64,000 bases of DNA from positions 44,107 through 108,106 of the forward strand of contig JASAMV010002389.1 in NCBI GenBank assembly GCA_030248065.1. Direction: 5' to 3'. This DNA is from Rhynchonema sp. JSB1_4 (taxonomy: Eukaryota; Nematoda; Chromadorea; Monhysterida; Xyalidae). Shown in pieces: positions 37,376 to 50,024 of this stretch. Below the pieces are notes generated by a model that saw only the letters and a program-made list of their open reading frames with translations, did no database searches and had not been told where the DNA came from. The translations under genes were made by a program, and so were the position numbers. The first letter of the stretch is position 1; each line of letters starts with the position of its first letter.

Positions 37376-39877
37376 CGCTGCTGGGACCAACCTCCAAACC
37401 GACAATCCATCTGCTATATACGATCTGTATAGCTATATTACTATATGTATTACATTCGGTACCAAAACTACGCCTCGACCTGTGCGTGCGAGCAAACATG
37501 GATCGTGCGCTACGTGTCACGCCTGAATGCAGCACATCAAATGTCACCACGGCCAGCTACAGCAGCATCCGTGTCTGATGGTGCAACGCGGTGGTACGGT
37601 AACCATGATTCGATCACCCTCACGCGTTCAATGTATTTTCATCCGGATCAGCGCCGTTCTCTGATTTCATGTCCTTATCGTCTTCCCACACTTGCCAGCT
37701 TCTGTATACGTGATTCCAAAACGGATATTTTTGTACCTGCACACGAACTCTAGTCAACAAGGTCGTACATCCGTGCAATATGCATATGCGTACACAGTAC
37801 GGCATTTTAGATCTGTGTCCAATAGTCAAGGACAGCCCATACATTTATGGATATCTATATGTTAAAGTCAGACAGGTGTCAATGTAGCCACTGTGAAACA
37901 TCATGCTGTCACTAGCGCTGCCGTATGTGTTGTGCACTGGCTGTCTAAGACTGATGCTTCGCCGGGTTACAGAATGTTACTGACTCGTGCACCGCCAGGC
38001 ACGCGCAAATCTTTAACTATACATATGCGACATGATTAAAGTGCCATACTGTACTGTTCAGTTCTTCTGTTAACGAACGCTACCACTGTGTAACCGGATG
38101 TATCTATCTCGGAGAGCTTAAAACTACTGTGGAGGAAGCCGTGATTTCGAACGCATCGGCTGTAATGTATGGAAACTTTTCTTTACCTAATTTACTGATC
38201 GATGCGTGGAAATCATGTCCGGAAATGTGTGATCTGATCGGGTTTGAACGCAATGTACGCGCCATCAGACCTCGTCGTTTAATACGCCAAGTCTTCGCGT
38301 AACATTCATTGATGTGGCTCGTTGCTCTTGTTCTCACACATTCAAACTTCGCTTGCTGTTCTCTCTCTCTCTTCTGATGTTCTTGCGCTGCTAGGGTTTC
38401 AAGTTCACGACGATTGTCTGTTGCTCCGAGCTCTGCGTTGTTGTTGTGTTTCTATGGAATTGCTGGTCAACAAGAGCGTTTAATTTCGGTTGGATATTGG
38501 TTTACGAAGCTTACGCAACGTGCGTACTGAGGCCAATTGCATGCACTTTTGACTTTACCCTTTTATACACACCAATCTGTTTAATTCGTGCACATGAAAA
38601 CTATTGTGGCAAAATTTTTATTTTTATTGATATCTTCAAATTATATTTGTTTCATATGAATTTGGCCTACGCGTTTGTTATCTAGACTGTTACCTTTGAA
38701 CAGAGGCCTGCTGTTTCACATGATTGTACATGTTTGCGGTTCCGAAAGTCAGAGTTTTATGTTTTTCAAACGTTGTTCTGATCGCGCCTGCGTTTACATC
38801 AGCAATTTTTTGCGTTTTCGGAGACAGTTTCTTTGTTTTGCACGACAGCGCACGAGAGCCGCGCGAGCCGCCCGACCCCCGCCCGCGCCGCTCCCGCGCC
38901 CCCCACCAAAAAAAAAAAAAAACAATATATAGTAATAATTCTATTATTCTTGTACATTCTTCATTTATTTTTATTTTCTGCGAATATATATATATATACA
39001 TAATATATAAAGCTCCGGTGATTGATGTCTACCACGTGCCCGCCCGTGATGTTCATATAATTTCGTGCGCATGAAAATACACGTTATGCAAACATTACAT
39101 TATTATTATGTTATTTTGCCCGAATTTTTTATCGGATCGTTCTTCATGTACAACATGCATTATTTCTTTCTAGAGAAACCGTTATTTGCTTCTGAAACGA
39201 AATTGTCTCCATTTTTTGTTTCGGAGTTTGATGTCGGTCAGTGTCTCAACAGATCTTCACTCACTAGTCAAACGAGGCTCTAGTCACCGTTATTAGTCAC
39301 ATTATGCAGCAGTTTGCGAACGGTTCACATACCACATGAGACCCAAATAATTGCACAATGTTTATTATAGACAATGCTAGGTAGGATTTGTGTTTATTTT
39401 CTCTCGCTATCGAATGGTAATACCCCCTATGTATACTTTAGCAATTCAGTTCATCAGACTTCTATTATGTTTGCAGCACGTTGAAACCTACAAGCGAAAT
39501 TTGGTCACTTCGCTCATTTGAACCCGAATGAGCGAGACGCGTTCAAATTTCGGTTCAGGTTCCTGTTTCTCATATTTTTGTTTACTAAATGCTGTACGTA
39601 CATGTTGCTTTTTGTTATTACGATCTACCATGCAGCCAATTGTTATAATTGTACTTCGCGTTGTCTCTCTCAAAAATGAGTACACACAAATATAATGTGG
39701 CGATTTTTAACTTCCACACCACATCAGAGCAGCAACGCCAGTGTTGAAACTTTATTTGAGCAACATAACGAAGAAACAAGACCAATTTTCATCAAAAAAT
39801 TAGAACAAGCAAAACAATGGAAATCGAAATGTAAAAGTCGCAGTAGCCGAGCCGAGACCAACTCTAAACCAGGGCAC
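37376..39877. other. Intergenic region between convergent SLC24 and TSFM
   Basis: No gene is seen. An attaaa at about 38035 is the only candidate poly(A) signal for SLC24. A stretch at about 38856-38925 is strongly C/G-rich and ends in a 15-base A run, unlike its AT-rich surroundings; it may be a retroposed fragment. The TSFM poly(A) signal lies at 39751-39756. Confidence 0.5.
39751..39756 (-). terminator. Poly(A) signal AATAAA for TSFM
   Basis: AATAAA on the minus strand about 120 bases after the TSFM stop codon, the usual distance for a 3'-UTR end. Confidence 0.6.
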
Positions 39878-42189
39878 TTACTGCACTCCAATTTCGAAGC
39901 GATAGAATTCCTTACAGGCCAGTCCATTTCGCGCGAGACAATCGTGCACACTAATACTGGGATCGACCATGAACTGTTGTTTGAGCAGATCAGACTCATC
40001 CGATCGCAACAGTGCTGAACTACTGCTCTCAGCTTGTTCTTCGTCGTCAGACTCAAGTCCCTGTCCGGAACCGGTGGCCTCCTTGTTTTGGTCGGGCATC
40101 GCAGCCAGAGGTTCTGGTGGCGCGCCGATTCGTTCCGGATTCATGCCGACGATATGCAGTCCGATATCGAGACCGACTTTGGTGCATTCGACCGTGTAGA
40201 GTCGATCGGCGGAGGGATTCGATGAAACATCGCACAGCGACACCAACGTGCCGAACTGGCCCAGCAGAACGTCGTTGCAGGTGTTGCCTGCAGCCAGACA
40301 CACGTTGCGTAATCGTAGCACCCATTGAATTTCTCTTGGTGACAAACTCAGACCCGCCCTGGTTTCGCCATTTTTGGGATTGGTTGGAATTTTAGAGATC
40401 TACCTCGGGCCACCGTAAAGCTCGTGCATATTGTCTGACAAGGAATATCAAGTTGGTCGAAATATCGGACTCAAAAGCTCGATGGTAATTCACATCAATG
40501 TGAAACATTAACCAACTGGTATGCGCATTGGCTAAAGCTGGGTACAGTACACGTGCCCTTGCTCTTGTGAAACAACCGACAGCACAGCACCCTTTTCGTA
40601 CTACAGCTTGGCGCACACTCGACACACGCAGTAGCTTATCAATTCTCGCAAATACTTTTTGCGAGAAACGATTAACTATCAAACTGATTTCCACTTTCTA
40701 GATCAGTCATTTCTTCCCACCACAATTGAATGTCATTGACAAGGACCGAAAGCCCACAGCAAAAAAATGTTTCAGTCGGTCCACATAAAAAGATTCGCTG
40801 TTCCGAAAGATCACTCCGTTTGTTTGTTTGTTTATTGCTCTCAGTGACGCATAAAACCATGCACGTAAATTAATGATAATAAAGATCACTCCGTCGGTAA
40901 TAGACCAACCGCAGAAAAAGTCCAACACCAATCACATGCCATACCTTTCGGATGTGCGTATCCAAACACTCGTCCCAGTGCGTTGTCCACGCTCAACCCG
41001 ACCGATCTTGTGAACACCAGCTTTTCGCCCAATTTTCCCGTGTAGTACGCTAGTTCATCAGCCAGTGAACCGTGCAGATCCGACGTCGAACGAGTTAGAA
41101 CGCTGGTGTCTGCGAAAATTTTGTCTTAAATGTCGATAAAATTTATTTATAGTACCCTCGTAATTACATTGCTCAAAGATTCGACATCGGACTAAATCAA
41201 TTTTTATTTGGTTTTTACTCCGGCCATGTTTCACGATCCACACGATAGTTCACATTTCGACCATGTAGAAGTTGCCTATTATTGTGCATTTGAACCAGGT
41301 TCCTAACATTTTTAGCCCGGTGGTGCTCGCTCACCACAAAACTATGCCGATCGGTCAGCCGACAAACCTTCGGATATCCATGTAACAGTCCGATAATGAA
41401 AACCAGACAGGACTGAGCCCCGAACCGGACGTAAATATCACCAATGTCACATCACATGTATATGAACAGAATAGTCAAACAAACCACAGAATATAAATAT
41501 CCAAAAAAGAATCCTCCAACAACCGATTTTGAGAATCGATCCCGTGTCGTTCACATGCGCGAACGTCGACGCGTTCTCAGCCAATGTCAGTGCTCCGTGC
41601 GCCAGGCGGGCGGCGAGCGAACGAAACTCGGCACTCGATGCAACGAAGTCGGTTTGGCAGTTCAATTCAACCTGCAACATAAATGAAGATGTTCTCAATT
41701 TGTGTTAAAAAAAGCTATCAATACTTTCGCATTTTAGAAAATCTCACTAAAATAGACCAACCATACAACCGACGTTGCGATGGGCCAGCACAGCCACCAG
41801 GCCTTGATGAGCCGTTTTGCCGGATAGTCTGCAAAACTTAAAGCTCTCAGTACTTGGCAGTTGTGAAAAGGAATCTCGAAAGAAACCAAAACAACAAACT
41901 TGGTGGCCTTCTCCCATCCCTGTTCCTTTGCCAATTCATTCAACCACTGTTCAGCTGCCCGCATATCGTCTCCATATCGTTCAAGTGCTTTGCGACAATT
42001 CACAAAACTGTAGCCAGTGGCTTTGCGTAGTTTCAGCATGCTTTCTTTGCTCACTTCGTGCACCGCCGCCGGCTGTTGTTGTGACGTTGCTGTCTCGGTC
42101 GAGAACAGAGCTCCAGGTCCCAGTCTTAGTCCGGCACTACGACCCGCCATTGGCAGGCCCGTGCAAAGACGATGAGTTAACCAGGACAT
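39878..42189 (-). CDS. TSFM: Mitochondrial elongation factor Ts, 5 exons
   Basis: Guanine-nucleotide exchange factor that recycles mitochondrial EF-Tu during translation in the matrix. Exons in coding order: 42189-41900, 41828-41762, 41671-41524, 41109-40945, 40287-39878; phases fit and give 359 aa (human 325). Residues 1-50 are rich in Arg, Ala and Ser and lack acidic residues at the start, fitting a mitochondrial targeting peptide. The UBA-like domain follows (LRKATGYSFVNCRKALE). The TDFV signature is at residues 126-129 (NCQTDFVA). The dimerisation/core region carries ELAYYTGKLGEKLVF and YAHPK, and the C-terminus has VGMNPE and FMVDPSISVHD. An acidic Ser/Glu-rich insert in the C-terminal domain accounts for much of the extra length. 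The start is the ATG giving the targeting peptide. Confidence 0.94.
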
Positions 42190-42741
42190 CGCGGTAACGG
42201 CTGTGAAACTGGAATGTGCAAAAATAAGAAACAAATCAATGCCAAAATGAAAAAACGCCAAAGTAGCGCTTTTATGTGACAGCGCACGTGCAACGAACAC
42301 GCATGAAGAAGCACAATCTAAAAAAAACACATCCTGATGCAATTTTATTCCGCAAATCAGTACTATCACCAATCACAAGTTTACTGCAGTTAAACGGGAG
42401 CACAAATATTTAAACCTCACTCCTCAAATACAAAATGCCCATTTCGTGGGAATGCGAACTCCGCTGTACAATAAGACTAGTATTTACAATAAAATTCAAT
42501 CAACTTTCAAAGTTAAAGCGAGATCTTGCTGCATCATCACAACAATAGCCAATGGCAAATGCAACAATATTGATTGAAACAGGCAAAACAAAGTGCGTGA
42601 ATATGTTATCCTGATAAGTCGCCCAGCCTTGCTTTCACCACTCAACTCCAATAAATAAAATTCATACAGTGCATGTATACCCCTTTACAGCGGCCAAGAT
42701 CCACAGTACAACCACGCGAAGCAATTCTTTGCAACCAGCCA
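42190..42741. other. Gap between TSFM start and the WWE-encoding exon
   Basis: AT-rich sequence, presumably the TSFM 5' flank and the 3'-UTR of the RING-WWE gene, which is transcribed in the same direction. No other feature is seen. Confidence 0.4.
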
Positions 42742-43764
42742 CTACGACGACTCATTGAGCAAACTGCGTTTCAGTCCGGCCACGCCCTTAATGCCATCGG
42801 TCACCGCGGCCGGCGTATTGTCGACCCTTTTGATGTGACGTCGCCTGGCCGGGTTGTTGCATCGATACTGACACATGTTGACCAGATCGATCGTGTACAC
42901 GTGACCAGCGATCAGCAGGTTGATGCTATAGTGTGAATAACAATGCAGTGAGTAGATCGTCGTAAGAATCGAATTTGGGGGGGGTGTAAGTGAATGATAG
43001 AGATAAAATGCAATTTTATTAAAAATCAGACATGAGTAGTGCGACAAGACAGTATAGTCTGTTGATTATATTTTGACCATTCAGCGATGTTTGGAGCGGG
43101 CTGGGTCGACGCCATTCTAAATGAATGTTTCAGGCATTGCCAATTCAGTCGCAGAGCCATTGAAAACACCCACACACAAAACCCCCCCCTGCCGTGTCGT
43201 TGCTGCTGCTGGCGTTCGCATTGTTGCGCATAGCGTCACTGTTGCCGAGACCTGATTCGACAAGAGGAAATCGGTTTTATTATTGTCGTTTCAACGATAC
43301 TGCGCGAACAATGAAAAATCGAAGTATCGCACAGTTGAGGACTCGCACTGTAATCATGTGGTTCTCGAAAATAGTGCAGGCAACGAAGGTACGAATCGCC
43401 GCCCTATCATGAGATTAACCATTGTTACTGATCGCCAACCGTAGTTGCAGGTAGGCAGCAGTGCGCTTTATATATAGACAGCACTTTGGTTTTGGCGATG
43501 GCCGACACAAAAATAGTTACGTGACAAAAACGCTCACTTCTTTCGTACCAACAAAGGAACTGTGCTTGTGAATGCGTTCTCCCACGCACCTTTGACGCAC
43601 AGGAAACAGAACACATGCGCGCACGGCAGTTTGACCGGATGCACCGGTGTTTGAAGGCAGACGGGGCATTCGAACGGGTCGTCATTGTCGTTGACCATGT
43701 GTTTGGGATGACTTTTCGTCAACGATTGAGAGCACGATGGCTGATCAGCGCGGGTGGCGGTCAT
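42742..43764 (-). CDS. RNF146-like: RNF146-like RING-WWE E3 ubiquitin ligase, middle not visible
   Basis: RNF146 binds poly-ADP-ribose through a WWE domain and ubiquitinates PARylated proteins such as axin. Two exons are visible. 43764-43590 encodes the N-terminus and first half of a [24 protein letters not shown], then CFLCVKG. 42925-42742 encodes the end of a WWE domain ([19 protein letters not shown], then GRRRxIKR-like residues) and the stop. About 75 residues expected between them, the last RING cysteine pair and the Trp-rich start of WWE, are not found in the 664 bases between. The visible exons end in phase 1 and resume in phase 2, so a further exon is required. Read-through past the first donor reaches a second possible donor but gives TVPLLVRK where the family has a CxxC pair. 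Either the assembly lost sequence or the gene is broken. The displayed start is the ATG at 43764. Confidence 0.75.
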
Positions 43765-43799
43765 GTTGTTGCAAAAAAATTCTTCAAAACGACACACAT

Positions 43800-44130
43800 A
43801 CAGTATAAATCAAGTGAGAACAAAGAATCAAAATGGAAATGTATGCGCAAAACGCTCGGATGGCCATAAATGGCCTACAATTCCAACAAAGATAAAAAAC
43901 GAACACTCAACTTCATCGAATTCCCTTTATTTGGTTCCACTCTCAACAACAACCATCAGAATTATCTGATCATCTGTTGCGTTCAACAGAATCGAAAAAT
44001 CAACAAAAACCGACACAAGAAAACAGGAATAACCTATAACAATGATCGTGGTTGCAGTTTGCTGTTATTTTATTTTATCACTCAACAAGAGTTGCTGCTG
44101 GTATTACGGTATATCCATTCCAAACTTTGT
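43800..44130. other. Short gap between RNF146-like and RPS20
   Basis: AT-rich; contains the RPS20 3'-UTR and its poly(A) signal. Nothing else is seen. Confidence 0.4.
44069..44074 (-). terminator. Poly(A) signal AATAAA for RPS20
   Basis: Minus-strand AATAAA 57 bases after the RPS20 stop codon, a typical spacing for a ribosomal protein mRNA. Confidence 0.65.
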
Positions 44131-45843
44131 TTAACTGTCGGCAATCGTCACTTCGACGTCGACGCCCGGTTCGATTGAGATGGACGTCTGGAACAGTAAG
44201 TTGTGATCAGTGAAATAAACAAATGAATCTGGTCTGAATTTGAGTGAAATTCACGAGATTGAACTGCGCCAGGCTATTTGTTTGGTCACAACCGAAACCT
44301 GGACTTCATTTCAAAAATTGACCAAAATTGCAATTTTGTTCCAGGATGTCCGAATTCTGGGTGCAATGCAAACTGACTGCATTCCTTAGTAACGTGCTGG
44401 CGCAGTGTAACTATACAAATCGCCTGATTTACAGATAAAAGAAGTCCAGCTCGCAAATTGCACCAACCTACGATATCTACCGTATGTGCAAGTAAAAGGG
44501 TTAAGGTGCTCGTTCTTCCGAAGACGGCACGAAACCAAAAACACACGCACAAGACGATCGTTTTGATTTCAACTAGTTGAAGCTGAATCAATGAAAGTAC
44601 TCACAATCTGTTTCAGTATCTCGGACGGACTGTGCAGATTGATCAGTCGTTTGTGGATTCTCATCTGATACCGATCCCAGGTCTTGCTGCCTTCACCACA
44701 CGGTGTCTTGCGACAAGTGATGCGCAACGTTTTGGTCGGCATTCGCACGGGGCCCTTCACGATCAGCTCCTTCTCTTTGGCGCCCTTGATCAATTCGCGA
44801 CACACTGCAATTCATCAACTACTGTAGAAGGTTTCTAATTTCGTTGCCTCATGCATTTGTACAGACGCAGCGAAACTCCCGTTCGAAGTCGAGGCAGGCA
44901 ACAAACTCAACACACAGTCAACAAGCCACGCGGCTGACACACACAGCTTGTGTGGCTGAAACATTCGAAACGCACACGAGCCAGCTGCGTGGCTTGTTGA
45001 CTGTGTGTTGAGCTTGTCGCCTGCCTCTACTTCGAACGGGAATTTCCCTGCGTCTGTCAAAAGAGTGTATAGCAGTGTTTTATTTAGTTTTTATAAATGT
45101 GAGCAAAATTTATAATAATAGAGTGGTCTCAAGCTGCATATATAGTTTCGGACCCTATCACGATACTATATATGTCACAATGCACCAGGCAAAAATGCAT
45201 GAGCACGTAAAACCCAGCCAATCACCGCTGGGCTGGCTGACCACGTTTGCGACGTCCGCTCGACGCTGATTGGTTTATTTCAACCGAAAGTGCGGGCAGG
45301 AACACGCGATGCGGGCGTTGGACATATTTTTTATTTCTAAACTGCAACCGGGCCGCTCCCATAGGGATGGGGGCTTAGCTTTGGATTTAGGTACGCACAT
45401 CAATCTGCTTTGGTGAGCCAGCGTGTTTTACACACGGAGCAAGAAGGATTGAATGCAGCAAGAGGCGTCCGAATATTTCACACCAAAAGAACGCACGAAG
45501 CTCGTTTTATGTATTCACGGAGAGAGACGTTTCGGATTACGCTGGATTCTCTCACTGGCTTGCATTTTTGAGCGCAGCAGTGACGTTTTTTTACTGGAGC
45601 AATAAGATCAGCTCGAGGTCCTTTTTGGAGGTCAATTGGCCAGCGGCGTTCGCACCGACGAGGCCTGGCACCTCGACCGTCTATGAAAACAGGCCGAAAC
45701 GGGCAAAACTCACTGCTGCTACATTATTACGAGTGAGACGACAACAAACCTTTTTCGAGGCTTTTCACATCCTGCGACGTCAACGTTATACGAATGCGAT
45801 GCACCTGATCGCTGGTGGCCGCCGGCTTCTCCGGTTTGTAAGC
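44131..45843 (-). CDS. RPS20: Cytosolic ribosomal protein uS10 (RPS20), start exon not placed
   Basis: Component of the head of the 40S ribosomal subunit. Exons in coding order: 45843-45750, 44804-44605, 44187-44131, joining in phase to 116 codons plus stop. The reading begins in phase 0 at [20 protein letters not shown] and runs through [28 protein letters not shown] and [15 protein letters not shown] to [16 protein letters not shown]. Human RPS20 is 119 aa, so only the initiator Met and perhaps one or two residues are missing. Ribosomal protein genes often place an intron right after the ATG, and that tiny exon was not found with confidence. A 197-bp palindromic element sits in the intron 44805-45749. 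Confidence 0.95.
44861..45057. mobile_element. 197-bp palindromic MITE in the RPS20 intron
   Basis: Arms of about 75 bp start acagacgcagcg and are complementary with few mismatches. The centre carries ggctgaaacattcgaaac. No clear target duplication. Confidence 0.78.
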
Positions 45844-45994
45844 CTGCAATTATAATTCAACATACGTTAGCCGACCAATGAGGCGACCATATAAGACGTG
45901 TACCGTATTGTGAGAAATTGCACCCCATCAATTCAGCTGAGCCGCCTACAACACGCCTCAGTGATCTTGAATTTCTCTTGCAATTGCTCATCAT

Positions 45995-46674
45995 CAGTGG
46001 TGTAGCTACCCAGGCGGGACGGCAACCTACCTCCTGTACCGGCCGAGCTAGGGAGGGGGGGGGAACAAATTGTTTTAGTTCCAAATGTAGAAGATGAAAA
46101 TGTACTCTAACCCGCTAATTTCACGCGTAGCGCTCGTCACCGATTTTTCGCCTATTTAGAGTGAAAAATACCGATTTTAAACGGTTTGCGCCAAAAATCA
46201 CAACCTACTGTACCAGCCAAGGGGCGGCGACCTACCTACTGTACGAGGATGGAGCGTCGACCTGCCTACACCTGTACATAGGAGGCTCCCCCACTCCCGC
46301 CAGCTAGTGCAGTTCCTGGGGGTTCCCCCTCGGGTACGTCTGTTCCCCCTCCATGGTACGCCTGCCCCCCTACTCCGCCTCCGGGTACGTCTTCTCCCAC
46401 AATTTTTGCCTAAAATAGGCATTTTTAGGCATAAAATCGGTAATTTTTAGGTCAATGTTGTCAAAAATCGCCACACTACCCTTATTATTGAGATTTTTTT
46501 CCAAAAAGGGGAAGAAAAATGGACCAAATTTTCGACCTCAAAACACGACTTTTCTCCAAATTTGGGTCCTCCCCCCAGGTGGGTACGTCTATTCCTCCGC
46601 GGAAAAAAGAGGGGTACCGCCTGGTCCCCCTCCGGACCAGGTGCTACACTGCCCACACCCCAGCTACACCAGTG
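45995..46674. mobile_element. hAT-like element (cagtg..gtagct termini), 8-bp TSD
   Basis: 680 bp from cagtggtgtagctaccc to agctacaccagtg, with the perfect duplication ctcatcat (45987-45994, 46675-46682). The interior is C-rich and has a degenerate CG hairpin near 46120. It lies upstream of the visible RPS20 exons. Confidence 0.88.
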
Positions 46675-47309
46675 CTCATCATCATATGCAGATTGTGCGT
46701 CAATATCGGGCAGTTTTGTTCTCGACAGGCCATGTTGGCAGATCGATTTCGGTGGGTAATCGAAACTTTGGTGATGTTTGTCAAAACTAACGTTTTCAAT
46801 CTCGATGTCAGCTAACGATGCGTCGCCAAAAAAACGAGGTCTAAAACTAAAACACAATAGCGGCGGGGACCCCCTCTCCCCTGCTAGAACTAAACTGACC
46901 CCTTGTATTTAGGTCTTTGCGGTATCTGAGAAAAACGGTTTATTGGGGAAAAACCGTTTTTTATTCAAAAATTGAAATTTCTGACCCACTGCCACACCGG
47001 CTACCTCTAATAGCGACAGACAAGACGGTAAAAATTAAAAAAACCAACCATGATGGCTGCAATGCAATGCAAATTGATAACCGAAGGCCTTGTTTACCCA
47101 ACAACAGCAAGCGTTTTTCTGAAAGAAACACATTCAATAAGAATTTACACACAGCAAGAATTTACACACAGCCACACCTGCTAAGCAAAACAACGAAAAC
47201 CGCATAATAAAAATAATGAGCAAAACTCAAATGGTCAATACAAGACCACCGAACAGAGGTCGCAATCGGGCCGCCCACCAAAACCTAACCCCCCCACCAA
47301 ACCCCCCCT

Positions 47310-47719
47310 CATAGTAGTGGCTGGGGGGGGTTGGGGGGTTACCCCCTCTCAGTACTTACCTACCACAAAACCCGAGGGGGTTGGGGGGGGGGTTGAGTAC
47401 TTACCTCTCACAACTACTCCAAATCATACCCCTCACAAGCAATTTTATACCTTTTTAAGGCAAAAATCGGTGTTTTTCGACCTTATTTTCCCAAAAATCG
47501 CGCGCTCCGCGCGCAAACCCACACATAATACCTATTTTTAGGCGATTTTCGGCGAAAATTTGGAAAAAGTACTATTTTTACCTCATTTTTTGGCCAAAAT
47601 TGTATCACAAAAACGGTGTTTTTTTCGCCTTTTTGGGTGACCAAAATCATACCTCTCACGCTTCCGGTCCCAACCCCGCATCATACTTACCTCCCACACA
47701 TGGGCCTGCCACTACACTG
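47310..47719. mobile_element. hAT-like element, sibling of 52317-52735
   Basis: About 410 bp from catagtagtggctggg to gcctgccactacactg. It is the same element as 52317-52735 in opposite orientation, with the internal hairpin cgcgcgctccgcgcg near 47497. The flanking C runs blur any target duplication. Confidence 0.75.
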
Positions 47720-47854
47720 TCCCCCTAAATACATAACCCCCCAGGCCGTCGGCTCTGGTACAGTACCGTATTGTCGGAAATAGAACCCCCCATTAATTGA
47801 ACCCCCCTAAATGGCTCGAAATCAAAAATAGAACCCCCCATTAATTGACCCCCC

Positions 47855-48735
47855 CAGTGCTGTGGCTGGGGCGGGGGGGGGTGGGGGGTCCCCCCCAATG
47901 GTACCCGACCCGCCCCGGCCTGGTACGCTACCCCCTACCCGCCCCGCTCAGGTACCCTACCCCCCTACCTATACTTGCGTATTTTTCCGCAAAATATATT
48001 TTTGGAAAAAAACCGTTTTTTTCCGGAAAAAAACCGTTTTTTTTCCAAATATTTTTCCAGTACTTAAGGATACCCATGGTCCAAAAACGCCTATTTTGGA
48101 GAAAATTTTGTCGGGAAATGGCCTGAAACATGCTAAAAATGCACTTGGAGATTGAAAAGTGCTCATTTTGAACTGTTTAGCACCGATTTACATTAGTTTT
48201 GACAACATCCTTTCGCAACCCTTGAAAATATTTCGGAAATTTTTGGAAAAAAAACCGTTTTTTTCCAAAAGTTGCCACTTGGAAAAATTTCCGGAAAAAT
48301 AAAAACGTATTTTTCCGGGCCTCGGAAAAAAACGGTTTTTTTTCGGTTTTTTTTTCGGAAAAAAACGGTTTTTTTCCGGCCCGCAAGTATACCCCTACCC
48401 GCCCCGCCCTGGTACCCTCACCCCCCTACCCGCCCCCCCCGCCCCGATTTTTACCCCAAAATGCCCATTTTTCGGTCAAAAATGCCCAAATTTCGACCGA
48501 AAACCCTAAAAAGTGCAAAAAATTTCGCGCTGCGCGCGATATATGTACTTTTTAGTACATAAAAACAGGCACGCGAAAAAACTTGTGTTGTACCCTACCC
48601 GCCCCGAAAAATCCCCCCCCTCCCCCCCAAACCGGATTTCCCCCCCCCCCAAGTTGCCAGGTACACTACACCCCTTCCCGCCCCGTATTTTTCCACCTAT
48701 GTACCCTACCCCGCCCCGCAAAAGTAGCCACAGCA
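47855..48735. mobile_element. hAT-like element with a nested M element
   Basis: Begins cagtgctgtggctgggg and ends gtagccacagcac. It carries the hairpin cgcgctgcgcgcg near 48525. It is interrupted by the family-M copy at 47970-48391. The target duplication is hidden in C runs. Confidence 0.72.
47970..48391. mobile_element. Non-autonomous element, family M copy 3, 8-bp TSD
   Basis: 422 bp with termini tatacttgcg and the perfect duplication cccctacc (47962-47969, 48392-48399). Nearly identical along its length to 5354-5771. Confidence 0.93.
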
Positions 48736-48744
48736 CCCCCCCCC

Positions 48745-49191
48745 CAGTGTTGTGGCTACTTTTGCGGGGCGGGTAGGGCACATAGGTGGAAAAAAAATCG
48801 GGGCGGGTAGGGGGTAGTGTACCTGGGATTTTGGGGGGGGGGAATCCGGTTGGGGGGGGAGGAGGGGGAGGATTTTTCGGGGCGGGTAGGGTACAACGCA
48901 AGTTTTTTCGGGTGCCTGTTTTTATGTACTAAAAAGTGCATATATCGCGCGCAGCGCGAGAGTTTTTGCACTTTTGAGGGTTTTCGGTCGAAATTTGGGC
49001 ATTTTTGACCGAAAAATGGGCATTTTGGGGGTAAAAATCGGGGGGGTAGGGTACCAGGGCGGGGCGGGTAGGGGGGGGTAGGGTACCAGAGCGGGGCGGG
49101 TAGGGGGGTAGGGTACGAGGCCGGGGCGGAGGGTACGATTGGGGGGGGGACCCCCCCCACCCCCCCCCCCCCCCCCCCAGCCACAGCACTG
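48745..49191. mobile_element. hAT-like element in inverse orientation to its neighbour
   Basis: About 447 bp from cagtgttgtggctac to gccacagcactg, with the hairpin cgcgcgcagcgcg near 48944. It lies head-to-head with 47855-48735. Confidence 0.72.
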
Positions 49192-49590
49192 CCCCCCCCC
49201 CCCCCCCCCATTAATAGAACCCCACCCCCAACCTTCACCGTACCACAGATTAGTGGTATGGTACGGCTGTTGTTGTGTCAAACGTTGTTTAAGCTTGCGT
49301 ACACAACAGAATACAGCTTTTTAAGCATAATTGCCGCTGTTGAAGTTAGAAAATACCGAAAACAAGCCATTTTTATGGGCATTATTAACAATGAGTTTTT
49401 TCGTCGGGGGCCAAATGAAAAATATAACCCCCAATAATTGACCCCCCATAAATTGAACCCCCCAAAATGACCCCAGTGAAAAAATAGACCCCCCGGGTTC
49501 TATTTCCGACAATACGGTAGGTATCCCCCTCTCCGAGCCCGGTACAGTAGGTATCCCCCCTCCAGAGTACCTCCAACACTGACCCATACC

Positions 49591-50024
49591 CACTGTAGTG
49601 GCTGGGGGGGATGGGGGGGATTCCCCCCCTAAGGGGTATCTATCTCGAGTCAACCGTTAGGGGGGGGGGATGGGGGGGAAGGGTATCTATCTCGAGCCGA
49701 CCCCAAAGGGTATCTCGAGTAAGTAGATTTATGGTTTTCAAAGGCAAAAATAGGTGTTTTTCGACCTCGGGACCCCCAAAAATCGCGCGCTCCGCGCGCA
49801 AACAGCCAAAAATGGTCATTTTAGGCCAATTTTCGGCAAAAATGTCAAAAAATACCCATTTTTAGGCCAATTTTGCAGTAAAATTGCATGCAAAAAAACG
49901 GCTTTTTTTCGCCTTTTGACGGACCATAGGGGTATCTTGGGTAGCCTCTGGGGGGTATCTCGAGTAAGTCCGAAACCTTCCCCCCCCTAGGGTATCTTGG
50001 GTCGATTGGCCTGCCACCACACTG
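49591..50024. mobile_element. hAT-like element, 8-bp TSD
   Basis: 434 bp from cactgtagtggctgg to gcctgccaccacactg, flanked by the perfect duplication cccatacc (49583-49590, 50025-50032). Hairpin cgcgcgctccgcgcg near 49783. Confidence 0.9.

Larger units (their letters stand above)
47766..49517. mobile_element. Pogo/mariner-like element P1, TA-flanked
   Basis: Perfect inverted termini of at least 23 bp beginning ccgtattgtcggaaatagaa, flanked by TA at 47764-47765 and 49518-49519. Most of its 1.75 kb consists of later insertions (47855-48735, with 47970-48391 inside it, and 48745-49191). No transposase. Confidence 0.87.
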
